DNA of 64,000 bases from Bugulina stolonifera (Eukaryota; Bryozoa; Gymnolaemata; Cheilostomatida; Bugulidae). Under the pieces are notes generated by a model. It was not told the origin of the DNA. It did no database searches and worked only from the letters and a program-made list of their open reading frames with translations. The number at the start of each line of letters is the position of its first letter. Position 1 is the first letter of the stretch. The DNA is taken from contig OW285191.1 of assembly GCA_935421135.1 (NCBI GenBank), positions 11,659,700 to 11,723,699 on the forward strand. Direction: 5' to 3'. The translations under genes and the position numbers were made by a program. Of the stretch, positions 35,222-48,200 are shown in pieces.

Positions 35222-35988
35222 TGTAATGGTTCAAGACATTTGTATACGACTCCAGCCACCCTGATGGACCTTATAGCACCTTCGGTGCCTAGTAGTTGCC
35301 ACAGCACTACTCATCTGACACTTGTACTCTTACATTTAGTTGTTCGTATACTTATACTTGTCTTATATTGCATGTCTAACCATTCAGTTTACACCTACAT
35401 ACTTGTGTATAACATTACTAAGTCTTTTATGCCTTTTATACCCATGTAAAGAGTCCCAACCTCTCAGAATCACTTGATATTCATTTTGTACATGAATTGG
35501 ATGATTATAAGCAACTTTTGTATAACCCGACCCATTTTGGGTCGGCCGTCGGGCTTCTGGCCGCCATGTTGTTGCGCAACTTCCGGACGACCCTACGTCG
35601 TTTTTTCTCGACACTACGTCGGGCGGAAGTTCATATACTATATAAAGGGCATTGTTTTTACGTTTGTTGTCTCAGTCTTTGCTTAGATCTCAATAAAGAC
35701 ACATCTATACTTATTATACAGAGACTTTCACTTTGTAGATAGGTCATTCTAGTTGTTAAGGTCCTCGACCTTGCAACACGAACTGCCTACTAGGTCGGAT
35801 CACTCTCTTTCTAAGTATAGTACCCAGGCAATACTCGGGACCAGATGGGTCGTCTCTGGTAGTACTTTGACTACTGAGACCGCTCAATCTTTCATGTAAT
35901 GCGAAGGCCTAGCACCACTCATAGGCTCTTCACTTTGGGATCGAGAGTCGTCTTAGGACGACCGTACCAGAAACCAAAAACCATTACA
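35222..35988 (+). mobile_element. Solo LTR, copy 2 (767 bp, ATAT duplication)
   Basis: Starts TGTAATGG and ends CCATTACA, flanked by ATAT on both sides (4-bp duplication). It carries the same TATATAAAG box (near 35639) and AATAAAG (near 35689) as the copy at 25355-26161, and is collinear with it apart from small indels. It is about 40 bp shorter. Its termini form the longer perfect inverted repeat TGTAATGG/CCATTACA, whereas copy 1 has one substitution. No internal retroelement genes are present. Confidence 0.9.
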
Positions 35989-36379
35989 ATATGATAGAAT
36001 ATTAATAGTTTATTATGTGAGATATATAATATGTACAATAATTGTATTTAATAGGGCACTCCATCACATCTATTCTACTGTTGTGCATATTATGTAACTA
36101 TGTAAGTAGGAAATAAGTAAAGTCATAAAGTATGATGATTAGGGTAGTTATGTGACTGTGGAACTAGCTGAGGGCCAAATCAGCTAGTAACACGAGCTGA
36201 GGGCCAAATCAACTTTGTCACTAGGCAATCCAAGTAAAGTGATGGAGTATGAGAAGTCTAAGTAGAGATAAGACTATCACCTTAATGGTTTAGAAACAAG
36301 GGGGTAGAAGTGACACAGTAGACTAGATGTGATGGAGTGAGCAGAGGACACTAGTAATTATATGCTATGGTAAAATCAG

Positions 36380-38820
36380 TTATATAGTGTTTGCAGAATA
36401 ACTTGCAACAGGAAATGGAACTTCTTCGTCATTTAGGGTTATGTCGTATGAATCGTAATCTTGAAAAAAAGCAATGTTGTCATTAGAAGATGTATCTGCC
36501 TGTTCGCTGTCGTTGGTGTCATTGTCTAAGTTCATCATTTGTTCACAATATCGGCAGAATTCATTTTCAAAGTCTACTGTGTGCCCACAATTTTGACAAA
36601 AGTGGTCTTCTCCTATGTAGTCTACAATTCTATACGCAAACCATTTTTCTATCGGGCTTTTCCAGTCAGGGGTCCTGTCCACTCTTACAGTAATTCCCAT
36701 CCTGATGTCTCTAGCAGAAGATGTTTTCCCGGTTCGAGGGACTTTAGATATGTTGACGTATCGCTCATATTCTGATGAAGCTTGAGATGGCATAATAAAC
36801 TCCTCATATTCTGACAAGTCTTTATTTGTTCTGGCACTAGAGTTTTCACCTTTGTTCTTAGAAATCTTCGTCATCGTTTTAGATGTCCCATTCTTGGTAG
36901 TGGAAGATTTTGGAACAATTTTGTTGCGTCTGTCACCAGAATTTTCACCTTTGCTACTGACAGTCTTCGCCATCTTTTTAGTTGCCCCATTCTTGGCTGT
37001 GGAAGACTTTGGAGCAATTTTGTTGCGTCTGTCACCAGAATTTTCACCTTTGCTACTGACAGTCTTTGCCATTTTTCTAGTTGCCCCATTCTTGGCTGTG
37101 GAAGATTTTGGAGCAATTTTGTTGCGTCTGTCACCAGAATTTTCACTTTTGCTACTGACAGTCTTTGCCATCTTTCTAGTTGCCCCGTTCTTGGCTGTAG
37201 AAGATTTTGGAGCAATTTTGTTGCGTCTGTCACCAGAATTTTCACCTTTGCTACTGACAGTCTTTGCCATTTTTCTAGTTGCCCCATTCTTGGATGTGGA
37301 AGATTTTGGAGCAATTTTGTTGCGTCTGTCACCAGAATTTTCACCAGAATTTTCACTTTTGCTGCTGAAAGTCTTTACCATCTTTTTCGTTGCACCATTC
37401 TTGGTTGTGGAAGAATTGGGAGCAGCTCTGTTGCTGCTGAGACCAACATTTCTTGATGATTGCCTTTCTTTAAATGGTTCAACTACTTTTTGTCCCACAG
37501 CCTTAACCTGTTGTAATAGTGGAGTAACCTTGTTCAAGAATCCTTTCCTACCAGATGGTTTAGGAGTTTGGTTGTTTACCCTCTTCTTTTGAATGGGTTT
37601 TGCCTCTGCCTTTTTCTTGCTACCACTTATCGATGTCACAAATTTCTTGAACCCACTCACCGAGGGCTCCACCACGCCATTTGTTTCAAGTTTTATCGTT
37701 GTAGGAGCTACGTATTTGCCTTTACCGCCACTTTTACCAAAGAGACGAGCAAGTCTAAAATAGCATAATTCTAGGATTATTTCAGGTATATGCCCTTGCT
37801 GTGCAGTCTTGTCATGTCTGCATGCTTGTAGTGCATGTATATAACCGTAAGGGAGCAGAGCAGTGATTATCAGGTATATCAAGTGACACTACTGTTGATT
37901 AGAACAAGCACCAAGACTGACTAGAAATGGGTGTGGAGTATACTGTATACATGTAGATATAGGCTTTCCACAGAATAAACAGGTAGATAGTATAGCAATC
38001 TGGTGTGTGTAATGTAAGAGGAACAACTCTTATAAGAACAAGGTGGTTTTTCAACAAATATGGTTATTATTGGTAGGACCTCCATAAGCCAGTGCTTATC
38101 AGGTGCCAGTAGTTACTACGTTTACATAACTGGAGCTGGCACTCCAACCATTAGTTTGTAAAGGGAACACAACCTTTAGAAGATTTAAGCATAGTTCTAA
38201 ATAGGGGGATGCTACTTGATTGAGATAGGATATTAGACTGCCAAAGTGAAATAAATGGAGCTCTATTAGCTCCACATCTAGTCCAAGGTTCGACCAGGTA
38301 GGTAAGTCATAACAACAGCCTAAGGCACCATTATCAGGGTAAAAATAGCCCATGACACATTACATAATATCACAAAAGTAAAGAAAGCATATTCATGCTA
38401 ATTTAGCAACTAGGCAAACGATCTACATGTATATAACAAAGGTCGATAGGATGCTCTGCAAATCTAAATATTATACACGGATTCTGTTAGTTTCTGCAGT
38501 GTACTTAACACGGGCTTTTTACATTTTGTAGTTACTTATTCAGTATGTTATGCGAGTAAGCACTGAGAGCTATCTAGTTATTGCAGACGTCAGGTTATGG
38601 AACTTTACTACAGTAGTGCCAGTGAACTCACTAGTATACCCCGTATGATTAACCAATTCCATATTTCCTACTTCTTATTGATACTCTGAATATCAATAAA
38701 CAATATATAGTCTCTCAAGTATTACTTTGCATGTCTAGGGGGTAAGCAAAGACAGAATAGAGATTATCAGTAAAAAAACTGCATTATATTTGATAACTTT
38801 AATATTTACCTGGTAGCCAT
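36380..38820 (-). CDS. Lysine-rich repeat protein with a four-cysteine knuckle (461 aa, unrecognised)
   Basis: Two exons, 38810-38820 and 36380-37754. The first encodes only MAT plus two bases of an arginine codon. The join gives MATRLARLFGKSGGKGKYVA, and the frame then runs open to TAA. A basic N-terminal region of about 110 residues is followed by tandem 33-residue repeats rich in Lys, Ser, Asn and Arg (core SGDRRNKIAPKSSTAKNG): five clear copies plus a degenerate one. The C-terminal third has a serine/tyrosine-rich linker, then a WFAYRIVDYIGEDHF segment directly before C-x2-C-x10-C-x2-C, a probable zinc-binding knuckle, and an acidic tail. I do not recognise the family. The repeats predict a disordered, strongly basic region that might bind nucleic acid or microtubules, which is inference only. 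The antisense strand is also open across the repeat but has no supporting start or splice context. Confidence 0.78.
36880..37430. repeat. 99-bp coding minisatellite
   Basis: These are tandem 99-bp units inside exon 2 of the gene above. A length of 99 is a multiple of three, so gain or loss of units keeps the frame. Differences between units include AGA/AAA changes (RKM/KKM), GGT/AGT changes (KGE/KSE) and one GCT-to-GAT-type change on the antisense reading. An extra 12-bp duplication (ENSG repeated) lies near 37335-37358. Confidence 0.9.
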
Positions 38821-39283
38821 TTTGAACAATAATGATGAATGCTGAAGCCAATTGATCATTAGGTCATACTATTATTCATTTGGAATATTTGAAATATTTC
38901 ACACTTGAAGCATTTTTGAACAAGCTGTAAATAAAAACAATAGTACCATTAGTAAAAATAGATTTAAACTTGTGCAAAAGAACATCATCATTTTGTCAGC
39001 TACAATAAATACATTACATCTTGTACAATGTGCTGTACACGTACATGTATACACATTGTAGCTAAGAGTTATCTTACTATTACATTTTATAGTTATCCTC
39101 CTTTGACATTGAGAGGGCAATTCTTCATATTTCCTGTTCTAGCTGACATACAGTGGACCTTGCTTAATTCAAACTCCAAGGGACCGTCATAATTGACATA
39201 CAGTGCATTTCTATCACTTCTAGTACATGTTGATAAAAAAAGAAAGACTCTATCATGTAAATAAATATCACCCACTCAGGGAG

Positions 39284-40225
39284 GTAACTTTCTTGAAAAA
39301 GTTGAGGCGGCCAGAGTATGACTGGTTACGGTAGCGGTGCGGGGAGGGTATGGGAGGGGCGTCAAAGCGCCCTCCCGCATGGGGGGGGGGGGTCCGGGGG
39401 GTCTTTCCCCGGGAAATTTTTGGAAAATGCACGCACAAAACTGCTATGTTGATGCGTTTGACCTGCATATTTGAGCAATAGATAATGGTACAAAAGTACA
39501 AAATGATGTAAAGTAAACTGCAAATTAGTACACTACAAAAAAGTGCTTCTCTGTTTGGCTTGGTCATGAAGTACCATTGTTACAGTAGTCCTTTACATGA
39601 CATAGGCCTACAAATGTACATGTACACACATGAATAAGAGGGGAAATAATGTGAAATTGGTTGGTGGATAGAGATGGAAGGTGGTATTCTACAGTAGGTT
39701 TCCCAAACCCTGAAGAATATAGACCATTTAGTACATGGCATCTATATGTATATTGAGACATATTGCTCTTACCTGTCTGCCTTGTAATGTTTGAGGAAAT
39801 TTTGCACATGCCCTCAAATATTACCAAAATAATGCTTTTAAAAATATCTTCAAAAATAATGCTAGCACTGTCACAACATAAACAGGGGTCATTGACAGGA
39901 GCCATTATTTTTGTTTTAATAACTGGTAATAACATTATTTTGCTATGACCACAATACTGTAGCAAAATTCACTCATTGTAAAGTAATTAGTATAGTTTAT
40001 TTCCCTGACAAATAGAAATTAGAGAAAACCAGTGGGTGGGGTACTGAAACACCCTTATTATAAATCGTATAGGTCTGATGAAGGTTCACTTCCAAAGCTA
40101 GCCTTTGGCCGCTAGAGGCAGGGTAGTAACACCTTCCAACTATGACTGAGAAAATAGCTTGATTTTTGCTTTTGATTGACAAAAAGTTCAGGCGGCTAGG
40201 GCCGCCTCAGCCGCCTAGATAGTTA
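39284..40225. mobile_element. Possible DNA-transposon insertion with GC-rich ends
   Basis: The left end reads GTAACTTTCTTGAAAAAGTTG then AGGCGGCC. The right end, inverted, reads GTAACTATCTAGGCGGCTGA then GGCGGC. Near the left end is a GC-rich block with a G-run (39379-39391) and a TCTTTCCCCGGGAAATTTTT motif. The interior is AT-rich without a recognisable transposase. The ends are only partly symmetrical, so the boundaries are approximate. Confidence 0.45.
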
Positions 40226-40526
40226 CGTACTGCCATGCCACTCTCATCACCCTACAATGTACATGTAAATACAACACGAGACAATGTACTATTACAATAA
40301 ATTCGTTGAGTGACTTAAACATGTATTTGGTACATCCTATCTACAATTTACTTGGACTAAATTATAAAACGAAAATATTATGTGCATGTGAGTATATAAT
40401 TTTTTTAGTTGCCAATCCTACTGAATGCCTTTTAATCTAACAATATGATTGTATACTCTACTATCTAGTAAGTAAAGACATTACAATGGATATTGAAAAA
40501 TGTTGGTGTGGGATAATATTTTAATT

Positions 40527-40696
40527 ATGAATAGTAGTACAAGACACATTTTTTATATAGATTTATTTCCTAATATTTCGTTACTTGTCCAAGTAACATC
40601 ATCAGAAGACTTATCCTCTGATGATGTTACTTGGACAAGTAACGAAATATTAGAAAATAAAACTATATAAAAAATAGGTCTTGTACTACTATTCAT
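40527..40696. mobile_element. Near-perfect hairpin MITE
   Basis: The 170-bp sequence folds on itself. ATGAATAGTAGTACAAGAC on the left pairs with GTCTTGTACTACTATTCAT on the right. TAATATTTCGTTACTTGTCC pairs with GGACAAGTAACGAAATATTA, as does AGTAACATCATCAGA with its complement. The loop is only a few bases. It shares its core and arm motifs with the element at 33511-33643. Confidence 0.88.
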
Positions 40697-42295
40697 TACA
40701 ATGGATATTATAATTAATCTGTGTAACGTTTATTATCTACTTGGGTATAAGGTATATACATTGATACATGTGTATATTTGTATGCACTGAGTGTCCAGCG
40801 TACAGCGCCCAGCGTCCAGCGTACATCTTTGAAATGTTTGTAACTTTTTAATGAGATAAAACAGAAAGCTTTAGAAACCTGCCAACACTTGCTGTTTCCT
40901 TTTGTAGCTCAATAGAGAACAGCTGACTACCAGCAGCTCCACTGGTGCATAGCAAATGCATGTAGCATCAAAGGAAAAAATGTTGCAACCATTACTTCCA
41001 CTACTTCACAAAAAACCTGGTACTCTGTTACATATGCATACATGTACACCATTATGCTACAACATTCAGATCATGGGTAAAATGTAAGGCTATTATTCTT
41101 ACGAAGACCAACATTGATTAATTAACAACCTGCTATGAACAGAAGTCTTTGCAAAGTTATCAAGAGCTTTCCTCTAGAAGTGTAGCTGTGGTACCATAAT
41201 ACTATGTTTGTGGCTTGAGAGCCCCGCCCTCTCAAATGAGTTGTAGTCAGGTAGCATTGCTGAGCAGAATTCATTATCAGCTGGTCTGCTAGATTCTAAA
41301 GTTGACTACATAACAAAATGTATTATTAGGTTTGACAGAGACTACAAAGTCGATTATATCATCGTCATTTTATTTGATGTACACTACACCATACCTAAAA
41401 AAAGCAAAAAATACAGTAGTAAACTAACACACATCTATATACAAGTTGGTGATAACTAAAATAATAGGTGTTCAATAATGTTGTCTAGAAACTGTTTGGA
41501 TATTCACAAGCATGGTCTTTAAAACTATTCTTGGTATTTCATGACTCGTACACTATGAGGACTACGGGCGCCTGACAATTATGCAAGTAGTGAAGGCAGT
41601 ATGCTATTTTATGCTCGTATATTATCTATTAGGTAATACCTATAGAAGGCAACACATAAGTGAAACCAGATTGGTATCAGAAAAATGCGGAATAAACTAG
41701 TTACCTATATATGGACAATAGTAATATATTGGCAGGGAAGATCTGGTGGTAGAATGATAATAGGGGTTGGAATGGAGGCTGTGAGCATGGAAGATTGAGA
41801 TTAACTACCTGTATTCTCTTGCGAGCAGTTTTATACAAGAAACATTCTAACCTCTAAAATAATATGTCTTCTAAAAGTCTGTTCAAGCAAATGCATATAC
41901 ATGTACATAATTAATACATGTACATGTAATTAAACCTATGCACATGTACCATGTAGATTCAAGCTATATATATATACAAAAACTGTAAATAATGCAATAC
42001 TATTATTGAAACAGCATTGATAATCCTTCTAATTAATCAATGTTTGAAGATACGAGAGACAGATATTGCTATCATTGTATTAATTTTCTTGCATGTACAT
42101 GTACACTATGACTTTTGTAGTTCTCTCTAGTTCAATGACATTGGTGCTGTCCATGCAAACTGGAAAGTGGGGTTGTGCATGTTTTGGATGCACCCCTGTC
42201 TTATAGCTCTACTACAACAAGGGTGCTGCAAGCCAAATCATGCATATTATGTTACAGGTATCCTTCATTAGTTTGCAGAGAATTGTCGGTTTACG

Positions 42296-45200
42296 ATGAC
42301 TTCTGGTGAATCTTCACTGTTAGAGAATGGTGAGAGGAACAACTACTCGACTTGTTCCTCAGAGAAACAGAATTTGATAGAAAATGGAAAACATGAAGGT
42401 AAGATTTGCTAAGCAAGCTTGATCATATTATTAGGTTTTGTTACTACATGTACAAAGCTTTATAACACTTGCAATGCATTTCAATGTATAAAGACAATTG
42501 TGCTTTTTCTAATATCTTTATTTTTCTCATAACTCATGGACAATTTATTAGATAAGTGTAATGAGTAATATTTGGTTGACAGATTCACAAGAATATTGAA
42601 TACATTTTGTTTGACAGGCAAAGAAGGGGAGACAAAGTCAAAGTGGACAAGGAATCAAATTATTACAGCTACAACCCTTCTTGCCATGACAATGTGTCAA
42701 GGTATATGTTTTAGCATCATAGCTCCATTTTTTCCAAGTGAAGCTGCTAGAAAAGGAGCCTCTCCTACTGTCGTTGGTCTAGTGTTTGGAGTTTATCAGC
42801 TGGTCATAGTTATAACTTCACCTTTCTATGGATACCTGGTAAGTACATGGGCAAGTGTTGTAGTACACTGTAAACTTAAACTATTTGTAGATGATAAAAA
42901 TTGATCCCATGGTGTACACTCAATATCTGATGAACGGCCTCACATTTGGAATGACTGCACAGGTACAGTTGTTATTATTATACATGTATTATATTATTTT
43001 AGTATAAAAACTAAGATACATACACAGTATATATAACTGCCAGTATTCCGGAATGGTGCTTTACCTGGCATTCTAACCAAAGATTTTAATATTATGAGTG
43101 AAAAGAGTTGCAAATTGTCTCGTCAAAGTAGCAGGCTGTTAGTCTCGTACTTTCAACGAATGAACCAGTTACTTATTCAGCTATTTATGTCATAAGTGCA
43201 TATCAGATGCTGTGGATCGGCCAATGGAACATGTCCCCATCGATTGGAATCACGGTTGACATGCTGATATGCACTGTATATACATTTAGCTGCTTTCGGC
43301 ACTGTAAAGCTGTGAACATAGCCATATATATAATATAGTGCTGGGGTTCACAGAGATAGTAAGTTTATAGACAGCGAATAGCAGAATCAGAAGTTATCAT
43401 AAACAAACTTTGGTAGTGTAGTGGGTAGTGACTTTGTCAAGCATCTAAGGCTTAATTTCAATAGAGTAAGGCATATAATAATAATATCCATGGCACCAAA
43501 CACAGTTCTTTAACGTGGCTGTCCAATAGCAGAGCTAGTCGAAGGGCCACCACGGCTCCTAGAGCTAGATATTATTATAGTTCGATATCGCACAGAGGGA
43601 AAACCTTCTCCGGGACGAAAACCTCCAGGTCATTGGTGGGACTCGAACCCACGTCCTTGCAGATAACTTGCAGATAACTTGCGTCATTGCTGCAAGACTA
43701 GAATGTAAAACATGTCTGATCGAAGCTTGCTCACCTCTCATATCATTTAAATGATTATTGCTTTTTCATGAGAACCAACCAATAATAGTATTTTGTCTAC
43801 AATATAGCTTGAATACGTTATTTTTGCAGATGGGAAAAATGGGTGGCAAGTTAATGTGCTGTTTGGGTGGTGCTATACTAGGTGTATGCAGCATACTGTT
43901 CGGGTGAGTGTTTCATATTGCAAATTCCTCATGCAGGTACATGCATATTAACATGGTGGTGCAATATGTCCAGTTTGTGACTACAACTACTAAAAATTAC
44001 CTCCAGTCACAGGCATGAGAGGCTAATTATAGTGTCAAAAGAACTTACACAAACTTCAACCTGAACCAATGATTTCCAGGACTCCTTGAATTGTCTTCAA
44101 CATGGACCGCACAAGCACAAGTCTTAGGATTCTCAGACTATAGTTTATACTACAGTAGCCTATAGCAATGAGTGCTCAATGTTAACCACAACTCCCTGCA
44201 TATTATATAGTTATCGATTGGGGTCAACGAGTTGAACAAGCTGAACTTTAAATGTCACGACCCACATGCACCAGATTCACTATGTACATTAGCGGCCGTA
44301 GTTGAGTGAACAACTGCTATTAATTTCGAACATCATGCTAAGGCTAGTTGATTGTTTATAAATACTAAGAAGTTGTCCTTTCTCTATCATATAGATCAAG
44401 AAGTAAACAACTTTGAATCCTATAAGCCCACCTACATGTACATTGCACATGTACACGTTAGCACAAAAGAGAGTTGGACTTTACAGAGTTGGGTTCAAGT
44501 TAACTTGCAAGTCAACAAGCCAAGTCATTTCTAAAATTTTAGAGGCAAGTCAAGTCCAAGTCAAATCAGTCATCATGCAAGTCACAAGTCAAGTCAAGTC
44601 CATGTAGACCTGTCTACTTGCAGGTCAAAATGCAAGTCAAGTGGCAGACAGCCTCAAAAATTTTGCACTTTCCAAAACACCACTTTCTTTCTTTTAGTAG
44701 GCATTCCAATGCATGAAAACCATGCCAAGGTGTAGCTGGGCATGTATGTTATACAATTATGGCAGCTCATCTATATATGTCATGTAGTATTACTATAGTA
44801 GTTACAGTGATACAGTATTACATAGCATATAAACAGCACGTTTTGGTACAGTATAGAGTGTCCACTGGCCAGTCCTGCAATTCCAATTTACATATTTTAG
44901 TAATTAACTAATTATTGCACTGTACGTTGCATTCACTACTTACACCACACTTACACTACTCTTACACTACTTCCGCTGTGTGTACTTTTGAATATGCACT
45001 GTGTAGTCTCACGTATGCACAGCCTAGATGTTACATTTGGTGTGTATCCTCAAAGCAAGCCTGCTAGTAGCACTGATGAAGTAAAAATAATAAAAATAGG
45101 TAGGCAATCGAGACCTTTTTTTCCATGTTGGCTATACGCTGTACAAAAGTTTTATTCTCCACATTAGCTTGGCAGAAACCAAGTAAAAGTCACAAGTCAT

Positions 45201-48200
45201 TCATGTGTCCAAGTCAAGTCAAGTTGAGTTAAATCAAGTCACATTTATGTGCAAGTCAAAGTCAAGTTAAGTCAACATGTTGGCAAGTTCACGTCAAGTT
45301 GACTTGTGACTTGACTTGGCAAGTCAAGTCAAATCTATGACTTGGACCCAGCTCTGAGAATTTGCGAATGATCTGTAGTTGCTGAGGTGGATAAACTATA
45401 TTCCAAAATTTCCTTGTGTTATGGGGCCACTCATTAGCTTCGAAAATTTTTTTCTCTGGCTACAATGTTGTAGTAAAAAAGTGAGTTCTCGGCACATTGC
45501 ATAGAAAGTATAGCATCATAACAAATAAAGCATTCTCTATATTTGACCAATAATGTTAATTTAGATTTGTAGACAAACTGCCGGATGGCCCTGTTTACAT
45601 TGCCATGTGCTTCATATGCCGAATAGTAGAAGGAAATGGAGCTGCTATGATATGGACCTCTTCATTTGCTCTACTGGCTTCTAGCTTTCCCAGAGACATA
45701 GGAGCTGTAGTGGTAAGAAATGAGGTCGAATAACATAATATTACATAGTACATGTACATTGTAAGGTAAACTACGTCCTCAGTAAAATAATGCTTGAAAG
45801 CTTGCTCACAGATTAGGTAATGTACGTTTGCTCGAGCTTCTGTTTAATCCAGCTCGTGGAACATATGAGTGGTACCCTAGAGCTACCATGTTTTGTAGTA
45901 AGAGGTATGGTATGTGACCTAACCTACAATGAATATTTTGCATTTTAGGGACTAAATGAAACTGTTATTGGTGTTGGCTTCTTGATCGGGCCTGCAGTTG
46001 GAGGAGCATTATACAGTGTAAGCATCTACTATTCATGCTAAGTCAAACATTCCTTGACTGATGCGTGTCAGTGAAAACACATGTACAATAGAGTGCATTG
46101 GATAATTACTATGATAGTGTTATGAATTTACAGACATGCTGGTGCTATCTGCTGTACATACATGTACATGTATATACATGTACATGTATATACATGTATA
46201 TGACAATATATTATTCACTTGAACATAATAATTTTTGCCGTATAAGCCTCCCCTATTACCACTATGTTTTTTCCCATGTGTGTAACTAGCCTGGCCTGAG
46301 CTTGCCAATTTTAACTGACAAGTGTACTAGAACATATCTACTTCCAGTTGACTCGACTCCGGTATTGCAGTTTTTCCTCCTACCAGGATGATTACTATAA
46401 ATGTGCTTATCAATGGCAGGCAGCGAAAATTGTTTTTCTAAATAGAGTCTAATACACATCTATACGCTTACCTATAGGCTTGTACTATCCACTGGATCTG
46501 AGATGTTCTGGACCTGGACTTCAGATGAATTCACTGCACAATTATATAATAGTAATGTTAGTTGTTTGTACACATTGTACAACAGGAAATTATTATTTTT
46601 CTCGATTTTAATTTTCTGTCAGAGTTGTCTGTCCACCAACTTTCTGTTCATATACTTTTTTACTACGTCTTTACAGGCTGGAGGTTACCCTTTACCATTT
46701 GTAGTTGTTGGCGGTGTGATGTTGGTAACAGTCATAGTTGCATGTTTTACACTCCATAAACAGGGTAAGTGCATGTAAATACTGCAAATGGCAAAGTTTT
46801 ATAAATAACTATTTGTTAATGCAACTGGCCAAACTCAGGGTTTTTTGTTGTACTCAGAAAAGTTTACCCTGATACATGTATACCTACTTCCGGCCCAGTC
46901 TGGTGTTGTCTACCGAGGTGATTACAATCAAAGGAGGTAGAGCCATTCTTTGTTATAATAATATAGTCTGATAAACATCTAAACGCTTAACTGGAGTTCT
47001 ATTACTAGCTTAAGGTTTATACTCACCTTCCACCTGCATATCAGCAGTAAGATTTATAGTCATGTACCTCACAGAAATCTGTTGCCGACAGATCCCTCGT
47101 TTCTGCTTGATAGCCATTGCTGGTTGGCACCAGGCTAGTGGCTCAGTTAATATGTGACATTTATAAACCTGCATCATCTTGTAATTATTAAAATAGGTTT
47201 ACACAGATAGTACAATCTACTTCCTGTGAAATCAGTTTTAGTCTACATTGAAAGACGCTGTACCCCATCCACACGTTCCACGTTTTAACTTCACTACTAA
47301 AATTTTCTAAAACGATTGTTTAAAGGAAGATGACTTTTTAAAGTACTTTTATTAAAGTGTTGTGACCATTCATCACTGTAGAATTTTCATAGGGCACAAA
47401 TGTTTTATTGGCTAATCAAATCTATAGTTTTTGCAAAACTTTTATTGTGTAGAACAGGTGCAGCAATTATCTGGAGGCATGCTCACTCTGCTGAAAGTCC
47501 CTGGTTGTCTTGTAGTCTATGTAACTATCATCATTTCTGGAATATCAATAAGTTATTTGGATCCAACATTCAACCCTTTTGTGGAGAAAACGGTAAGTCC
47601 TACTCATTCAATTGAAAATGCACAATGTATTTTTATTAAAATAAATGAATATATGAATGTGGTATTATAATGAAATCATGATGGTTGCTTCGTATACATA
47701 ATGAGTATATTTTAGCTGTACGGAGAATAATTATATCTGACAAGCGATATATCACATGTATATGTATAAGTAGTCAGCATGTGTTATGCCTAGTCTTTCC
47801 TAGCACTCTGCCTGTTAGTCTCAAGGGACCTTGGCTGAGAGTCTACTAGTTTAGAAGAGATAACTCTGGTGTTAGTATATGCGAGAATAGATGTAGATGT
47901 TACTTTATTGAGCTTTAGTAGACAGCTGAACTGCATAAACAAATCTTGTTTATATACATGATCTGCTTTCGGTAACTTCTGGCAAAAAGGACGACCATCA
48001 GCTGGTCTCACAAAAATAAGAAAATAATTGCATTAAATAGGTACTGATCTCACAAGTGTTCTCAGATGTGTTTCTTCCTGGCCGACCAGGTCCAGTAGTC
48101 TTTTTACCTTTACCAGAATGACGAGTAAAACAAGTGCTGCTGTACATACATGTACATGTATATGACATTATATTCACTTACGCAAAGTTATTTTTGCCAT

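Larger units (their letters stand above)
38821..42295. other. Spacer between the repeat-protein gene and transporter B
   Basis: No exon was recognised. It should include the promoter of the leftward repeat-protein gene and the 5' region of transporter B; an acceptor TTTGCAG near 42271-42277 hints at an upstream noncoding exon. It also holds a transposon-like insertion (39284-40225) and a hairpin element (40527-40696). Confidence 0.4.

Noticed and set aside
39564..39965. 133-codon minus-strand open frame
   Set aside because: It lies inside a probable transposon insertion, with no recognisable domain, repeated low-complexity segments and no splice support.
43640..43705. tRNA gene on the minus strand
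   Set aside because: Only the T-arm and B-box are convincing; an acceptor stem, D-arm and anticodon arm cannot be formed, so it is listed as a possible SINE.
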